Of a stretch of 64,000 bases of DNA, positions 16,183 through 25,435 are shown one piece after another. Under the pieces are notes generated by a model, which worked only from the letters and a program-made list of their open reading frames with translations, was not told where the DNA came from and did no database searches. Both the position numbers and the translations under genes were made by a program. Numbering within the stretch: position 1 is the stretch's first letter; each line of letters starts with the position of its first letter. This DNA comes from Campylobacter sp. 2014D-0216 (lineage in GTDB: Bacteria > Campylobacterota > Campylobacteria > Campylobacterales > Campylobacteraceae), in NCBI RefSeq assembly GCF_014931215.1, contig NZ_CP063089.1, forward strand, positions 930,001 to 994,000, written 5' to 3'.

Positions 16183-16951
16183 TTTCAAGCCTTCTTGAAA
16201 GCATAGAAATAGGCAAAGTCAGCACCAAATAACAAAGTGCCAAAGGAATGTAAATTTCCAAAGTAGAAAAGGTAAAAGCATTGATCTCCTGGGCATTTTG
16301 AGTTAATTCTGAAACAGCTATCACACTTAAAAGCGAACTATCTTTGATTAAATTGCTAAGTTGTCCACTTAGCGGTGCTAGGATATTTTTTAATGCTTGA
16401 GGAAAAATCACACTTTTGTAAATTTCAAACTCACTCAAACCCAAAGCTTTAGCGCTTTGATATTGCATATTTTCAACACTTAAAATCCCTGCTCTAAATA
16501 TCTCACAAATATAAGCACTTGCAAATAACGCCAAAATCAAAACTCCACAAACATAACGGTTGTTTAATCCAAAATTATCCGCAAAAATATAATAAATCAA
16601 TAAAATTTGCACCAGCAAAGGCGTGCCTCTAACAAGCTCTATAAAAACCCTTGCAAACATATTAAAAAGCACTATTCTACAAAGACTCATATAACATAAA
16701 ATTAAAGCAAAAAACACACCCACAATCAAAGATAAGATACTAACAAAAAAACTTGTAAAAAATCCTTTTATCATTTTATCTTTGTATTCATAAATCGCCC
16801 CAAAATCAAAATTATAACTAGCACTTAAAAAAGATAAATAAAAAAACAAAAACAATAAAAAAGACAATAAAAAAGCATTAAATGCATAGACTTTTAAAGT
16901 GATTTTTTTGTGCTCGTTAAATTTATTATATACTATAAAAAGATTACTCAA
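16169..16951 (-). CDS. Amino acid ABC transporter permease
   Basis: The 260-residue membrane protein is of the HisM/GlnP family: about five transmembrane segments and the permease EAA loop IYKSVIFPQALKNILAPLSGQLSNLIKDSSL near residue 190. ARVFIELVRGTPLLVQIL is a typical family phrase. It would form the channel for polar amino acid import with the substrate-binding protein encoded convergently. It follows ppk2 on the minus strand by 9 bases. No ATP-binding subunit is encoded nearby. Confidence 0.88.
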   Translation of the reverse strand: MSNLFIVYNKFNEHKKITLKVYAFNAFLLSFLLFLFFYLSFLSASYNFDFGAIYEYKDKMIKGFFTSFFVSILSLIVGVFFALILCYMSLCRIVLFNMFARVFIELVRGTPLLVQILLIYYIFADNFGLNNRYVCGVLILALFASAYICEIFRAGILSVENMQYQSAKALGLSEFEIYKSVIFPQALKNILAPLSGQLSNLIKDSSLLSVIAVSELTQNAQEINAFTFSTLEIYIPLALCYLVLTLPISMLSRRLEKSFS

Positions 16952-16960
16952 TTTTACCCT

Positions 16961-17788
16961 TTATTTTTTATCAAATTTTTTAAGTTTTTCATCATTCAAA
17001 CTCAGCTCCATTTTTCGAATTTCTTCCTCGCCACTACGCACTAATTTTTTATCATATTGAAAGTATTTATTTTTAATTTTATTAGGATATTCTAAAGCAT
17101 GTAGCAAATACTTAAACAAATTAATCCTTGCTTTCTTTTTATTATCTGAGTTGATAATCACCCAAGGACATTTTGGTGTATTAGAAGCTAAAAGCATAGA
17201 ATATTTTGCTAAAGTATATTTGTCCCATAATTCTTGGGATTTTTCATCCACTGGGGAAAGTTTGTATTGTTTTAATGGATCTATCCTTCTTTGTTCAAAG
17301 CGCTTTTTTTGCTCTTGTTTAGAGACTGAAAAATAAAATTTAAAAAATAAAATTCCACTATCAAGCAACATTTCCTCAAAAGAAGCTACTTCACGCAAGA
17401 ATTTTTTATGTTCATTTGGGGTGCAAAACCCCATAACAGGCTCCACCCCTGCTCTATTGTACCAAGATCTATCAAAAATCACTATCTCACCAGCAGCGGG
17501 CAAATGCGTCACATAGCGCTGAAAATACCATTGTGTTTTTTCTACATCGCTTGGTTTTTCAAGTGCAACCACACGACAACCCCTAGGATTTAAATGCTCA
17601 ATAAGCCTTTTAATAGCCCCACCCTTTCCTGCAGCATCACGTCCTTCGATCAAAATCAAGACCTTCAAACCCTTTTCTTTTACATGGTTTTGAAATTTCA
17701 AAAGCTCAATTTGCAATCTTTTAAGTTCATTTTCATATTCAAGAGTAGATTTTTTAACCTTAATGAGAGTAAATTTATCCTTACCCAT
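16961..17788 (-). CDS. ppk2: Polyphosphate kinase 2
   Basis: The 275-residue protein belongs to the PPK2 family. The Walker A GRDAAGKGG is at residues 49-57, followed by NPRGCRVVALEKPSDVEKTQWYFQRY, then the Walker B EIVIFDRSWYNRAGVEPVMGFC. Single-domain class I PPK2 enzymes use polyphosphate to phosphorylate GDP or ADP. Residues near the N-terminus form a helix rich in Lys and Leu. Transcription may continue into the permease gene 9 bases downstream. Confidence 0.93.
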   Translation of the reverse strand: MGKDKFTLIKVKKSTLEYENELKRLQIELLKFQNHVKEKGLKVLILIEGRDAAGKGGAIKRLIEHLNPRGCRVVALEKPSDVEKTQWYFQRYVTHLPAAGEIVIFDRSWYNRAGVEPVMGFCTPNEHKKFLREVASFEEMLLDSGILFFKFYFSVSKQEQKKRFEQRRIDPLKQYKLSPVDEKSQELWDKYTLAKYSMLLASNTPKCPWVIINSDNKKKARINLFKYLLHALEYPNKIKNKYFQYDKKLVRSGEEEIRKMELSLNDEKLKKFDKK

Positions 17789-17880
17789 AATTTGCTCCTT
17801 GATTGAGGATGATTATTAACTTAAATTTACCACAAATAAGTAAAATAAAACAAATTTAAAATTTAATTTCAAGGATAAAA

Positions 17881-19572
17881 ATGCGTTTTTTTGCGGTATT
17901 TTTTATTTTTTTAAATTTAGCCTTTGCTAACAATGGAGTATTGTCTCTTAGCGAAGCATTTAAGCTCAATACCCACAGCGATAGCCAAGGAATTTTTCTA
18001 AAAATCAACCTTGCTGATCGAATTTATCTTTACAAAGATCAAATCAAAGTTGAATTAAACTCCAACAACATTACTTCTTTACTCAATTTTCCACCAACAC
18101 AAACAAGAGAAAATAAAGAAGTAATCTTTAAACAACTAGAACTCTTCATTCCTCAACTCCTACTTGATGATTTCATAAAAAACAAGCAAGCAAAATTAAA
18201 TTTAGTATATCAAGGATGTTCAGAAGAAGGCTTATGTTATCGTCCTGTATATGTAGACTACACGCTTTATAAGCAAAATGGAATTTATGTTATCAATTCA
18301 GCTAAAGATCAGTTTAAAAAACAAAGCGAAGATGAGCAAATTGCAAGTGATCTTAGCACGCAAAATATATTCATCACACTCGTGACATTTTTTGGTTATG
18401 GTTTATTGCTAGCACTTACCCCTTGTATTTTACCGATGATCCCTATTTTATCATCATTAATTGCAATGAAGCTTAAAGATAAACCTTCCAAAAAACATAG
18501 CTTTTATTTATCGTTTGTATATGTATTTTTTATGTCTTTAGCTTATGCTATAGCAGGTGCTTTGGTGGGATTTGCTGGAGCAAATGTACAAGGTTTATTG
18601 CAACAACCTTGGATCATCATCACATTTGCAAGTATTTTTGTTTTGCTTTCTTTCTCTATGTTTGGGCTTTATGACTTACAACTTCCACTTAAATTTCAAA
18701 ATTACATCAATAAAAAAATTGAAGGTAAAAATGGGGTTTTTGGCATAGCTGTTATGGGTTTTTTATCAGCACTCATTGTAGGACCTTGTGTAGCAGCACC
18801 TTTAGCAGGTGCTTTACTTTACATCACTAATAGCGGAGATGTCTTTTTAGGAGGACTTTCTTTATTTGTGATGAGTTTTGGTATGGGTATGCCTTTACTT
18901 TTAATCGGTCTTGGTGGAAGCTTTTTAAAAAGTGGCGCATGGGTGCTCAAGATAAAAACTTTCTTTGGTTTTATCATGTTAATTATGGCAGTTTGGATGC
19001 TTGAAAGAATACTTAGCGCAAACATTATTTTAATGCTTTATGGGGTTATTGGGGTATTTTTTGTAAGCTTTATGGGCTTATTTGATGAAGTAAAAAATAA
19101 CTTTGATAAATTTAAAAAAGCAAGTATGATTTTAATTTTAGTTTATAGCTTAAGTATACTTTTAGGTGGTTTTATGGGATCTAAAAGCCTATTAAAACCT
19201 CTTGAGTTTAACCTTGCTTCTAAAGAAATTGATACTAGTTTGAATTTTAAAACCATTAAAAATTTAAAAGAACTTGAACAAGAACTACAAAATTCAACCC
19301 AACCCATTATGCTTGATTTTACAGCCGCATGGTGTGAAAATTGCAAACTCTTAGAAGAGTATACCTTTAAAGATACTAGAGTGCAAAATTTACTTGCCAA
19401 ATACACTCTACTAAAAGCAGATGTAACACATAATACTCAAGAAGATTTAGAGCTTATGAAAGAGCTAAATGTTTTTGGTCCACCTGTAATGATATTTTTT
19501 AACAAAAGTGAAGAAAAAGGTCGTATTATCGGCTATGTGGATGCAGATGAATTTTTAAATAGAGTTCCTTAA
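17881..19572 (+). CDS. dsbD: Thiol:disulfide interchange protein DsbD
   Basis: The 563-residue protein has all three modules. After a signal peptide (about 1-16) comes the periplasmic alpha domain with Cys113 and Cys119 (CSEEGLC). The eight-helix membrane domain carries Cys182 in LTPCILPMIP and Cys303 in VGPCVAAPLAG. The C-terminal thioredoxin domain has AAWCENCK (Cys485 and Cys488). DsbD passes electrons from cytoplasmic thioredoxin to periplasmic thiols and to cytochrome c maturation, which fits the cytochrome-rich biology of Campylobacter. It is divergent from ppk2 and ends in a hairpin shared with the next, converging gene. Confidence 0.95.
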   Translation: MRFFAVFFIFLNLAFANNGVLSLSEAFKLNTHSDSQGIFLKINLADRIYLYKDQIKVELNSNNITSLLNFPPTQTRENKEVIFKQLELFIPQLLLDDFIKNKQAKLNLVYQGCSEEGLCYRPVYVDYTLYKQNGIYVINSAKDQFKKQSEDEQIASDLSTQNIFITLVTFFGYGLLLALTPCILPMIPILSSLIAMKLKDKPSKKHSFYLSFVYVFFMSLAYAIAGALVGFAGANVQGLLQQPWIIITFASIFVLLSFSMFGLYDLQLPLKFQNYINKKIEGKNGVFGIAVMGFLSALIVGPCVAAPLAGALLYITNSGDVFLGGLSLFVMSFGMGMPLLLIGLGGSFLKSGAWVLKIKTFFGFIMLIMAVWMLERILSANIILMLYGVIGVFFVSFMGLFDEVKNNFDKFKKASMILILVYSLSILLGGFMGSKSLLKPLEFNLASKEIDTSLNFKTIKNLKELEQELQNSTQPIMLDFTAAWCENCKLLEEYTFKDTRVQNLLAKYTLLKADVTHNTQEDLELMKELNVFGPPVMIFFNKSEEKGRIIGYVDADEFLNRVP

Positions 19573-19583
19573 AAACTCTATTT
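19557..19583. terminator. Hairpin at the dsbD stop codon
   Basis: AAATAGAGTT and AACTCTATTT make a 10-bp stem around a 7-base loop that holds the dsbD stop codon. There is no strong T run; it lies between two convergent genes. Confidence 0.6.
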
Positions 19584-19592
19584 AAATTAATT

Positions 19593-20768
19593 TTATTTGA
19601 AAAAACCTTTTATTCCTTCAAGTTGGTATTGCCACAATTTCTCTATAAAAATTTTAAGCTTGATCGCTAAATAACCGCTAATTGGTTTATGTAAAACCGT
19701 ACCAACAGCATAATCATTACCAATAGAACAAACCGTATTTCCACTTACAAAAGAAAATTCTTGCTTAAATTCCTCCTCATCTACCAAAGCCTTTAAAGCT
19801 TTAGCCACATAAGCACCTTCTCTTAATGCAAGTTGTGCAGTTGGTGGATAAGGAGCATTGGTTTTAGGATCTTTAAATAAGCTATTATCCCCGATAAAAA
19901 AATACTTTGATGCATTTTCTACATTTAATGGATGCATAAAAGCATCTACTTCTACACGAGATCTTGCACTTGGAAAATCTGTGCTATTTTCGATTACGCT
20001 ATTGCCTCTAACCCCAGCGGTCCAAATGATAGTGTTTGCCTTAATAAACATACCTCCATCAAGCTTGATACCATTTTTCTCACACTCTATAATTTTTGAT
20101 TTTTCATAAACTTTAACACCAAGTTGCTCCAATCTTTGCTTTGCTTTTAAGGCTAGTTTCTTTTCAAACATCGGTAGGATTTGATCCATAGCTTCAATAA
20201 GGGAAAGTTCTATTTTATTATGATCGATCTGTTCTTTTTGACAAAAAGTCTTAAGCTCTTTAGCTAAAGAAGCTACAAATTCCACTCCGCTTAACCCCCC
20301 ACCGCAGACTGTGATTTTTAAATCATCTTCATTGTGAGTGTTTTTGTAGTCTTGGATTTTATTATAAATGACTTCATTAATTTTTAAAGCATTTTCATAA
20401 TTATCTATACTCAAAGCATATTCTTGCATACCTTTGATACCGAAAGTTTCCTTAGCAAAACCAAGCCCACACACTAAAATATCAAAATCAAATTCGCCAT
20501 TTTGAGTAAAAACTTTGTCTTTAGAAATTTTTAAAACTTTATCTTGAATAAAATTGATTTTTGGATTCAGCAAAGGCAAAAGATCGTATTTTGAGCTATA
20601 AATATCTTCATTAGAAGCTACTTTATGTAATAAAATAGTGTGATAATGATATGAATAATTACTAATCAAACTTACCTGTACTTTTTCAAACAATTCATCT
20701 GGTAGAGCTTTTATCGCTGATAAGGTAGCATATCCTGCGCCTAAAAACAAAATTTTCTTTTTTTGCAT
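19593..20768 (-). CDS. NDH-2-like FAD-dependent NAD(P)H oxidoreductase
   Basis: The 391-residue protein has two dinucleotide folds: KILFLGAGYATLSAIKAL at the start (FAD) and ITVCGGGLSGVEFVASLA at about residue 160 (NADH). TIIWTAGVRGN and FFIGDNSLF are typical of type II NADH dehydrogenases, as is the PPTAQLALREGAYVAKAL region. The enzyme would move electrons from NADH to quinone without pumping protons; a soluble paralogue is possible. The start at 20768 has AAAGGAAAATCC upstream; an in-frame extension of 43 codons would cross the divergent promoter region and is rejected. Confidence 0.85.
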   Translation of the reverse strand: MQKKKILFLGAGYATLSAIKALPDELFEKVQVSLISNYSYHYHTILLHKVASNEDIYSSKYDLLPLLNPKINFIQDKVLKISKDKVFTQNGEFDFDILVCGLGFAKETFGIKGMQEYALSIDNYENALKINEVIYNKIQDYKNTHNEDDLKITVCGGGLSGVEFVASLAKELKTFCQKEQIDHNKIELSLIEAMDQILPMFEKKLALKAKQRLEQLGVKVYEKSKIIECEKNGIKLDGGMFIKANTIIWTAGVRGNSVIENSTDFPSARSRVEVDAFMHPLNVENASKYFFIGDNSLFKDPKTNAPYPPTAQLALREGAYVAKALKALVDEEEFKQEFSFVSGNTVCSIGNDYAVGTVLHKPISGYLAIKLKIFIEKLWQYQLEGIKGFFK

Positions 20769-20871
20769 GGATTTTCCTTTAATTTGATAAAAAAATAAAT
20801 AAAAATTTGGCATAATGGTATTATTTTTTATCTTAAAATATTTTTTATTTAATTTTAGTAAGGAAAAAAGC

Positions 20872-22236
20872 ATGCAAAGACAAACTTGGAGCAACACGCT
20901 AACTTACATACTCACTGTCGCAGGAGCAACGATAGGTTTTGGAGCTACCTGGCGTTTTCCGTATTTAGTAGGTGAAAATGGTGGTGGTGCTTATGTTTTA
21001 GCCTTTTGTATCGCAATGATTTTTATAGGAATTCCCGTAATTTTAGTGGAAAATGTCATAGGAAGACGCAGAATGCTAAATTCAGTTGACGCTTTTGGTG
21101 GAAAAACCAATAATGGTGTCAAAATAGCACGCCCATGGCAAGGCGTTGGCTATATGGGGCTTTTGGGTAGTTTTGGAATTATGGCTTATTATATGGTTAT
21201 AGGTGGTTGGGTCTTGGCTTATATTTTTAAGATCATCATAGGTGATTTCAATCTTTCAACACCAATTGATGCTCAATATACTAGTGAATTTTACAATACA
21301 ACTATCGAAAACAACCCTTTATTAATAGGTGTTTTTACCACAATTTTTGTGGCGATTAATTGGATTATTTTAAAAAAAGGTATCATTGATGGCATAGAAA
21401 AATCCGTAAAATATCTTATGCCATTTTTATTTATCTGTCTTTTGATCGTTGTTGCACGCAATTTAACTCTTGATGGTGCAAGTGAAGGTGTGAAATTTTA
21501 CCTTACCCCTAATCTTTCTAAGATCACTCCTAAGTTATTTATAGATGTTTTAGGACAAGTATTTTTTGCACTTTCTTTAGGTTTTGGTGTAATGATTACC
21601 CTATCTTCTCATCTTAAAAAAAATGAAAATTTGATCAAAACTTCTATCTATACTGGGATCTTAAACACTCTTATAGCAGTGCTTGCTGGATTTATGATTT
21701 TCCCTGCTTTATTTAGTGTAGGTCTAACCCCTGATAGCGGTCCATCTTTGGTTTTTAAAACCCTGCCTGTAGCATTTTCACATATACCTTTTGGCGGTTT
21801 AATTTGTGTATTTTTCTTTTTACTTTTGATCATTGCTGCGCTTACTACTAGTTTACCAATTTATCAAGTGATCATTAGTGTTTTAGAGGAAAAATTTAAA
21901 CTGGCTAAAAATACTGCGATTAACCTCACACTTGGAACCATTTTTATATTAGGAAATTTACCTTGTATACTTACCTATGGTCCTTTAAGAGATATCACCA
22001 TCATTAAGGGAAAGAATATCTTTGATAGTTTTGATTTTATCAGTGGAAATATCTTTTTTGTTTTAACTGCATTTTTTTGCTGCATTTATGTAGGTTGGGT
22101 GCTAAAAAAAGATGCTATTTATGAGCTTTCCAACCAAAATACCTTAAAAGGCAATATTTTTACACTGTGGTATTACTATGTTAAATTCATTATACCTTTG
22201 ATTATCTTAGTGATTTTTTATTATGGTATTTTTTGA
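20872..22236 (+). CDS. Sodium-dependent transporter, SNF family
   Basis: The 455-residue membrane protein begins like LeuT-type neurotransmitter:sodium symporters: WSNTLTYILTVAGATIGFGATWRFPYLVGENGGGAYVLAF, with the unwound TM1 and the GN/GA sodium-site segment. About 11-12 transmembrane helices follow. The family imports amino acids using the sodium gradient; substrate unknown. The start at 20872 has AAGGAAAAAAG upstream. Its 3' end overlaps the converging PLP enzyme gene by 16 bases. Confidence 0.9.
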   Translation: MQRQTWSNTLTYILTVAGATIGFGATWRFPYLVGENGGGAYVLAFCIAMIFIGIPVILVENVIGRRRMLNSVDAFGGKTNNGVKIARPWQGVGYMGLLGSFGIMAYYMVIGGWVLAYIFKIIIGDFNLSTPIDAQYTSEFYNTTIENNPLLIGVFTTIFVAINWIILKKGIIDGIEKSVKYLMPFLFICLLIVVARNLTLDGASEGVKFYLTPNLSKITPKLFIDVLGQVFFALSLGFGVMITLSSHLKKNENLIKTSIYTGILNTLIAVLAGFMIFPALFSVGLTPDSGPSLVFKTLPVAFSHIPFGGLICVFFFLLLIIAALTTSLPIYQVIISVLEEKFKLAKNTAINLTLGTIFILGNLPCILTYGPLRDITIIKGKNIFDSFDFISGNIFFVLTAFFCCIYVGWVLKKDAIYELSNQNTLKGNIFTLWYYYVKFIIPLIILVIFYYGIF

Positions 22237-23111
22237 TTTTTAAATTTATACTCATAGCGTTTTAACATACTTATATTTCCCTCAAGGCCTCCTTGATGGA
22301 TATATAAGATTTTTTCACCGAGTTGTTCTTTATGGGCTAATAAAGTTTTAAAGCCTACCATATCATAAAGCAAATCAAACTCTACTTTACACTCTCTTTT
22401 TAAATCATCATAAAGCTCATATAATTCCAAATATGGTTTAGCAAAATGATATTTTTTAAGTGGATTTAATATAGTTAAATTATTAAAATCATAATTTGGT
22501 TCCAAAGCTAAGATTTGTTCTTTTAAATACGCACTATCGCCTACACAAGCACATGTAAACACTTTAAATTGACTATGTTTAGCCAAAAAAGCCGCAGAAG
22601 TTCCTGTGCCTGAGGGTAAAAAAATACTTACATTTTCGTTTAATTGTTCACTAAGCTCTAAAGCAAGTTGTTTATAGCCAAACTCAGCTTCTTTTATAGC
22701 CACACCCTCTTCTATGAAAATATCATCATCTTTTTTTAAAGCCAAGGCTTGTAATCTTCTTGTGGGATAGCTCTCATTTTCCACTAAGATAACATTATGT
22801 TTTAAAGCAAACTCTAAATTACCATGGGGGTTTTCTTTTAAAAAAGTACTAATTTTTTCACAAACAAAAATAAGCAAAAAATCATTCTCATAGCAAAATT
22901 TAGCCAAAGCAACCAAGGCATTGCTTTGAGAAGAACCAAAAGAAATAAATCTTTGTCCTTTTTTGAATAAATGTTTATTTTTTTCAAACAAGGCTAGCTT
23001 CCTAGCCTTGTTTCCGTTGATATAACCTAGTAAATCATCTCTTTTGAGTAAAAATTCAAAATCTTTGTATTTTACAACATCAATTCTACTTGCTATCAAG
23101 GTATTTTTCAA
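22221..23111 (-). CDS. PLP-dependent ACC deaminase/D-cysteine desulfhydrase family protein
   Basis: The 296-residue protein matches the tryptophan-synthase-beta-like fold of this family. LLKRDDLLGYINGNKARKL contains the PLP-binding Lys35 in GNKARK, then FGSSQSNALVALAKFC, and a phosphate-binding LPSGTGTSAAFLAKH at about residue 165. Family members deaminate ACC or break down D-cysteine; the substrate is not decided by sequence. It overlaps the OmpA-domain gene upstream by 26 bases, so it belongs to the same operon. Confidence 0.8.
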   Translation of the reverse strand: MKNTLIASRIDVVKYKDFEFLLKRDDLLGYINGNKARKLALFEKNKHLFKKGQRFISFGSSQSNALVALAKFCYENDFLLIFVCEKISTFLKENPHGNLEFALKHNVILVENESYPTRRLQALALKKDDDIFIEEGVAIKEAEFGYKQLALELSEQLNENVSIFLPSGTGTSAAFLAKHSQFKVFTCACVGDSAYLKEQILALEPNYDFNNLTILNPLKKYHFAKPYLELYELYDDLKRECKVEFDLLYDMVGFKTLLAHKEQLGEKILYIHQGGLEGNISMLKRYEYKFKNQKIP

Positions 23112-24036
23112 CCTTTTCTAAAGCATTATTTGTATTGATATTAAATTTTATCTCTATCCTACGGCTTGCTTCTTTATCTTCTTTACCATCTTTCATAATC
23201 ACATCAGAGTAAGACCTACCACTTGCCATTAAAAGCTTTTGCAATCTTGGATCTTTATAAAATGAATGGATAAAACTCATCACCGCATAAGCTCTCTTTT
23301 GCGATAAATCAAGGTTGTATATATAAGAACCCGCACTATCTGTGTGACCTTCTATCACTATATTTTCTATACTGTTTAAGATATTTTCATCTTTTAAGAT
23401 ATTATCAAAATACTGTGTTAAGATCACCTTTAAATTTTCTTTTGCTTGTGCTTTTAAAGTAAAAGAATTGGTATCAAAAAGTACTTCAGAAGGTAAAACT
23501 ATCGCACCTGAATTAGAATCCAAAGTGATATTTGTATCAAATTTGGCTTGAAGATTTTTAATGGTATTTTCTTTGATTAGGCCTAATTCTTTGATTTTGG
23601 ACTTAGCTTCTTCAAAGTTGTGTTCTAGTTCTTTAATTTCTTCATCTTTTTTATTTAACCTCTCAAGCAAGGCAAAAATTTGTTGATCTTTTTCATCTAA
23701 ACTTGAATTTAAATCTTGATTAAGCTTTGTGATATTTGCTTCTAAAGCTTGCTTTTGTTTACTAACATCATCAAGTGTACTTGAAGTAGTATTGAGCTTT
23801 TGACTAAGGCTTTTTAAAATATCCTCTTTTTGATTTAATTCTTCTTTGTTTTCTCTTAGACGCTCTTCTTGTTTTTGTAAATTTTCCTTAATGGTTTGTA
23901 AGTCACTTTGAGTTAAAACATACTTAACTACTATAGCACCAATAAGCAAGATAAATATAAAAAGCAAACCTGCCATTAAATCAGCATAAGCAATCCAAAA
24001 ATTATTTTCTTCGCTATTAGAATTATTTTTTATCAT
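23086..24036 (-). CDS. MotB-like protein with OmpA peptidoglycan-binding domain
   Basis: The 316-residue protein has one N-terminal transmembrane helix, FWIAYADLMAGLLFIFILL, with Asp19 in the position of the proton-binding aspartate of MotB. A long coiled coil (about residues 45-160) rich in Lys, Glu and Gln follows. The C-terminal OmpA/MotB domain has IEGHTDSAGSYIYNLDLSQKRAYAV and GRSYSD. It pairs with the MotA/TolQ-like gene upstream, overlapping by 14 bases. The flagellar MotB of Campylobacter is a separate gene elsewhere as I recall, so this is a second ion-driven or envelope-tethering unit. Confidence 0.85.
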   Translation of the reverse strand: MIKNNSNSEENNFWIAYADLMAGLLFIFILLIGAIVVKYVLTQSDLQTIKENLQKQEERLRENKEELNQKEDILKSLSQKLNTTSSTLDDVSKQKQALEANITKLNQDLNSSLDEKDQQIFALLERLNKKDEEIKELEHNFEEAKSKIKELGLIKENTIKNLQAKFDTNITLDSNSGAIVLPSEVLFDTNSFTLKAQAKENLKVILTQYFDNILKDENILNSIENIVIEGHTDSAGSYIYNLDLSQKRAYAVMSFIHSFYKDPRLQKLLMASGRSYSDVIMKDGKEDKEASRRIEIKFNINTNNALEKVEKYLDSK

Positions 24037-25354
24037 CTACTTTTTCATCTTCTTTTTGATTTTCAAGTTTGGCTATCACTTGCGAGGTTTGCTCATCTAA
24101 TTCTTTGCTTTCTTCTTTAAATTCTTGCATTAAAGAAATTTTTTCATCGATATTTTTCTCATCTTCATAGGCTTCTTTAAAAGTATGCATTCCTTCTATA
24201 ATACTTGCTTTAAAACCTTCAAAAAGCTTGGTTTGATTATCAAGCATAAGATTTTGATATTTTTCTATATTATTTGAAAAATTATTCACTTTATCATCTA
24301 AAGCACTCACGCTTTTATCTAGATGAACAATTTTATCCGAACTCACATCTAAAAGTCTATTGTATTGCTCTGAAATTCTCAAAGTTAATTCTTTAATATT
24401 TGAATTTAACATATTAACCGCATTTGCGATTTCACTATAAGTTTTCACGATGTCCTTTTGTTCTCTTTGGGTTTTAGATAAATCACTCATAGTTTGTTTC
24501 ACATGCTCACTGCTTAATCTTACAGCCTTTTCTTCAGCATTTACAAGTTCTTGAAAAACCTTAAATTTTCTATCTATTGTATGATCTAATTCTTTGAAAA
24601 ACTCTTCATTGCTAACATGCTCAAAAATCGTGCCAATTTTTTCAAAGTGTTGCAAACTTTCCTGAAGGTATTTTCTGTCGATTTCTTCTTTAGACCAGAA
24701 AAAATCACTTGTTGCATTTTTTTGACGATTTAAGAGTTTTTGAAATTTACTACTGCCATATTTTTCGAAAAATATCCACCAAAGTGCTAAAAAAATTCCA
24801 TAGATTGAAACATAAAAGGCAGTTCCTACTCCATTGAGTAAAACTGAAATTTCTTGCTCTAAGCCTGCTGTATCACTTGAATTAAAATTAGGCATAGACA
24901 TTGCTATACTTATAAAAGTCCCCAAAATACCGAGCATAGGAAAAATAGCTGCGCCTACAGAAGCAAAATTTTCATTTCTTAGATCTTTCACATAAGCATA
25001 AGCAAAATCATCAAAACTCGCGTTAGATTTTGTCTCTTTACCTATAACTAAAAAATGCTTCATAATGTAGCGTTTTAAAATAAGCTTAAATTCATCTTTT
25101 TGCTGCTCGAAAATACTCGAAGCATAATCAGCACTATGTCTTGCAAAAATCAAAGCCACTAAAAAGATAATCCCTATCATTACAACACTATGTAATTCTA
25201 CTTTAAAATCAATCTTACCAAAATACCCCAAAAGAACCAAAATATACAACATAGCAGGGATAAATATAATCTTTAAATACGCAACAATCCCTGTACTACC
25301 TTTTCCTTCAGGCAATACAAGATCAGAAAAATCATCAGTTGTTTTAACTTCCAT
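24023..25354 (-). CDS. MotA/TolQ/ExbB-like proton channel protein with coiled-coil tail
   Basis: The 443-residue protein has an N-terminal pair of transmembrane helices (about 23-43 and 50-70), then the MotA/ExbB pore helices with SVGAAIFPMLGILGTFISIAMSMP near residue 145 and LNGVGTAFYVSIYGIFLALWW near 185. The rest, about residues 220-440, is polar helix with coiled-coil character (for example LTLRISEQYNRLLDVSSDK). The tail is much longer than in flagellar MotA. It lies first in the operon followed by the MotB-like gene. The function is unknown; a stator-like or envelope stress role is inferred from the pairing. Confidence 0.8.
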   Translation of the reverse strand: MEVKTTDDFSDLVLPEGKGSTGIVAYLKIIFIPAMLYILVLLGYFGKIDFKVELHSVVMIGIIFLVALIFARHSADYASSIFEQQKDEFKLILKRYIMKHFLVIGKETKSNASFDDFAYAYVKDLRNENFASVGAAIFPMLGILGTFISIAMSMPNFNSSDTAGLEQEISVLLNGVGTAFYVSIYGIFLALWWIFFEKYGSSKFQKLLNRQKNATSDFFWSKEEIDRKYLQESLQHFEKIGTIFEHVSNEEFFKELDHTIDRKFKVFQELVNAEEKAVRLSSEHVKQTMSDLSKTQREQKDIVKTYSEIANAVNMLNSNIKELTLRISEQYNRLLDVSSDKIVHLDKSVSALDDKVNNFSNNIEKYQNLMLDNQTKLFEGFKASIIEGMHTFKEAYEDEKNIDEKISLMQEFKEESKELDEQTSQVIAKLENQKEDEKVDDKK

Positions 25355-25409
25355 TTTATAAACCTTTGTTAATTTTACTCTAAAAATTGAAAATCTTCAC
25401 AGGAAAATC

Positions 25410-25435
25410 AACTAAGAGTTATAAAACTCTTAGTT
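25410..25435 (-). terminator. Terminator after fba
   Basis: AACTAAGAGTT and AACTCTTAGTT pair perfectly around ATAA. The minus-strand T-rich continuation is GATTTTCC. It overlaps the last codons of fba and separates peb4-fba from the MotA-like gene. Confidence 0.75.

Noticed and set aside
23086-25354. Zorya-type phage defence (ZorA/ZorB)
   Set aside because: The pair resembles ZorA/ZorB in architecture, but no ZorC, ZorD or ZorE partner lies near, and the neighbours are ordinary metabolic genes. Held as an unassigned stator-like pair.
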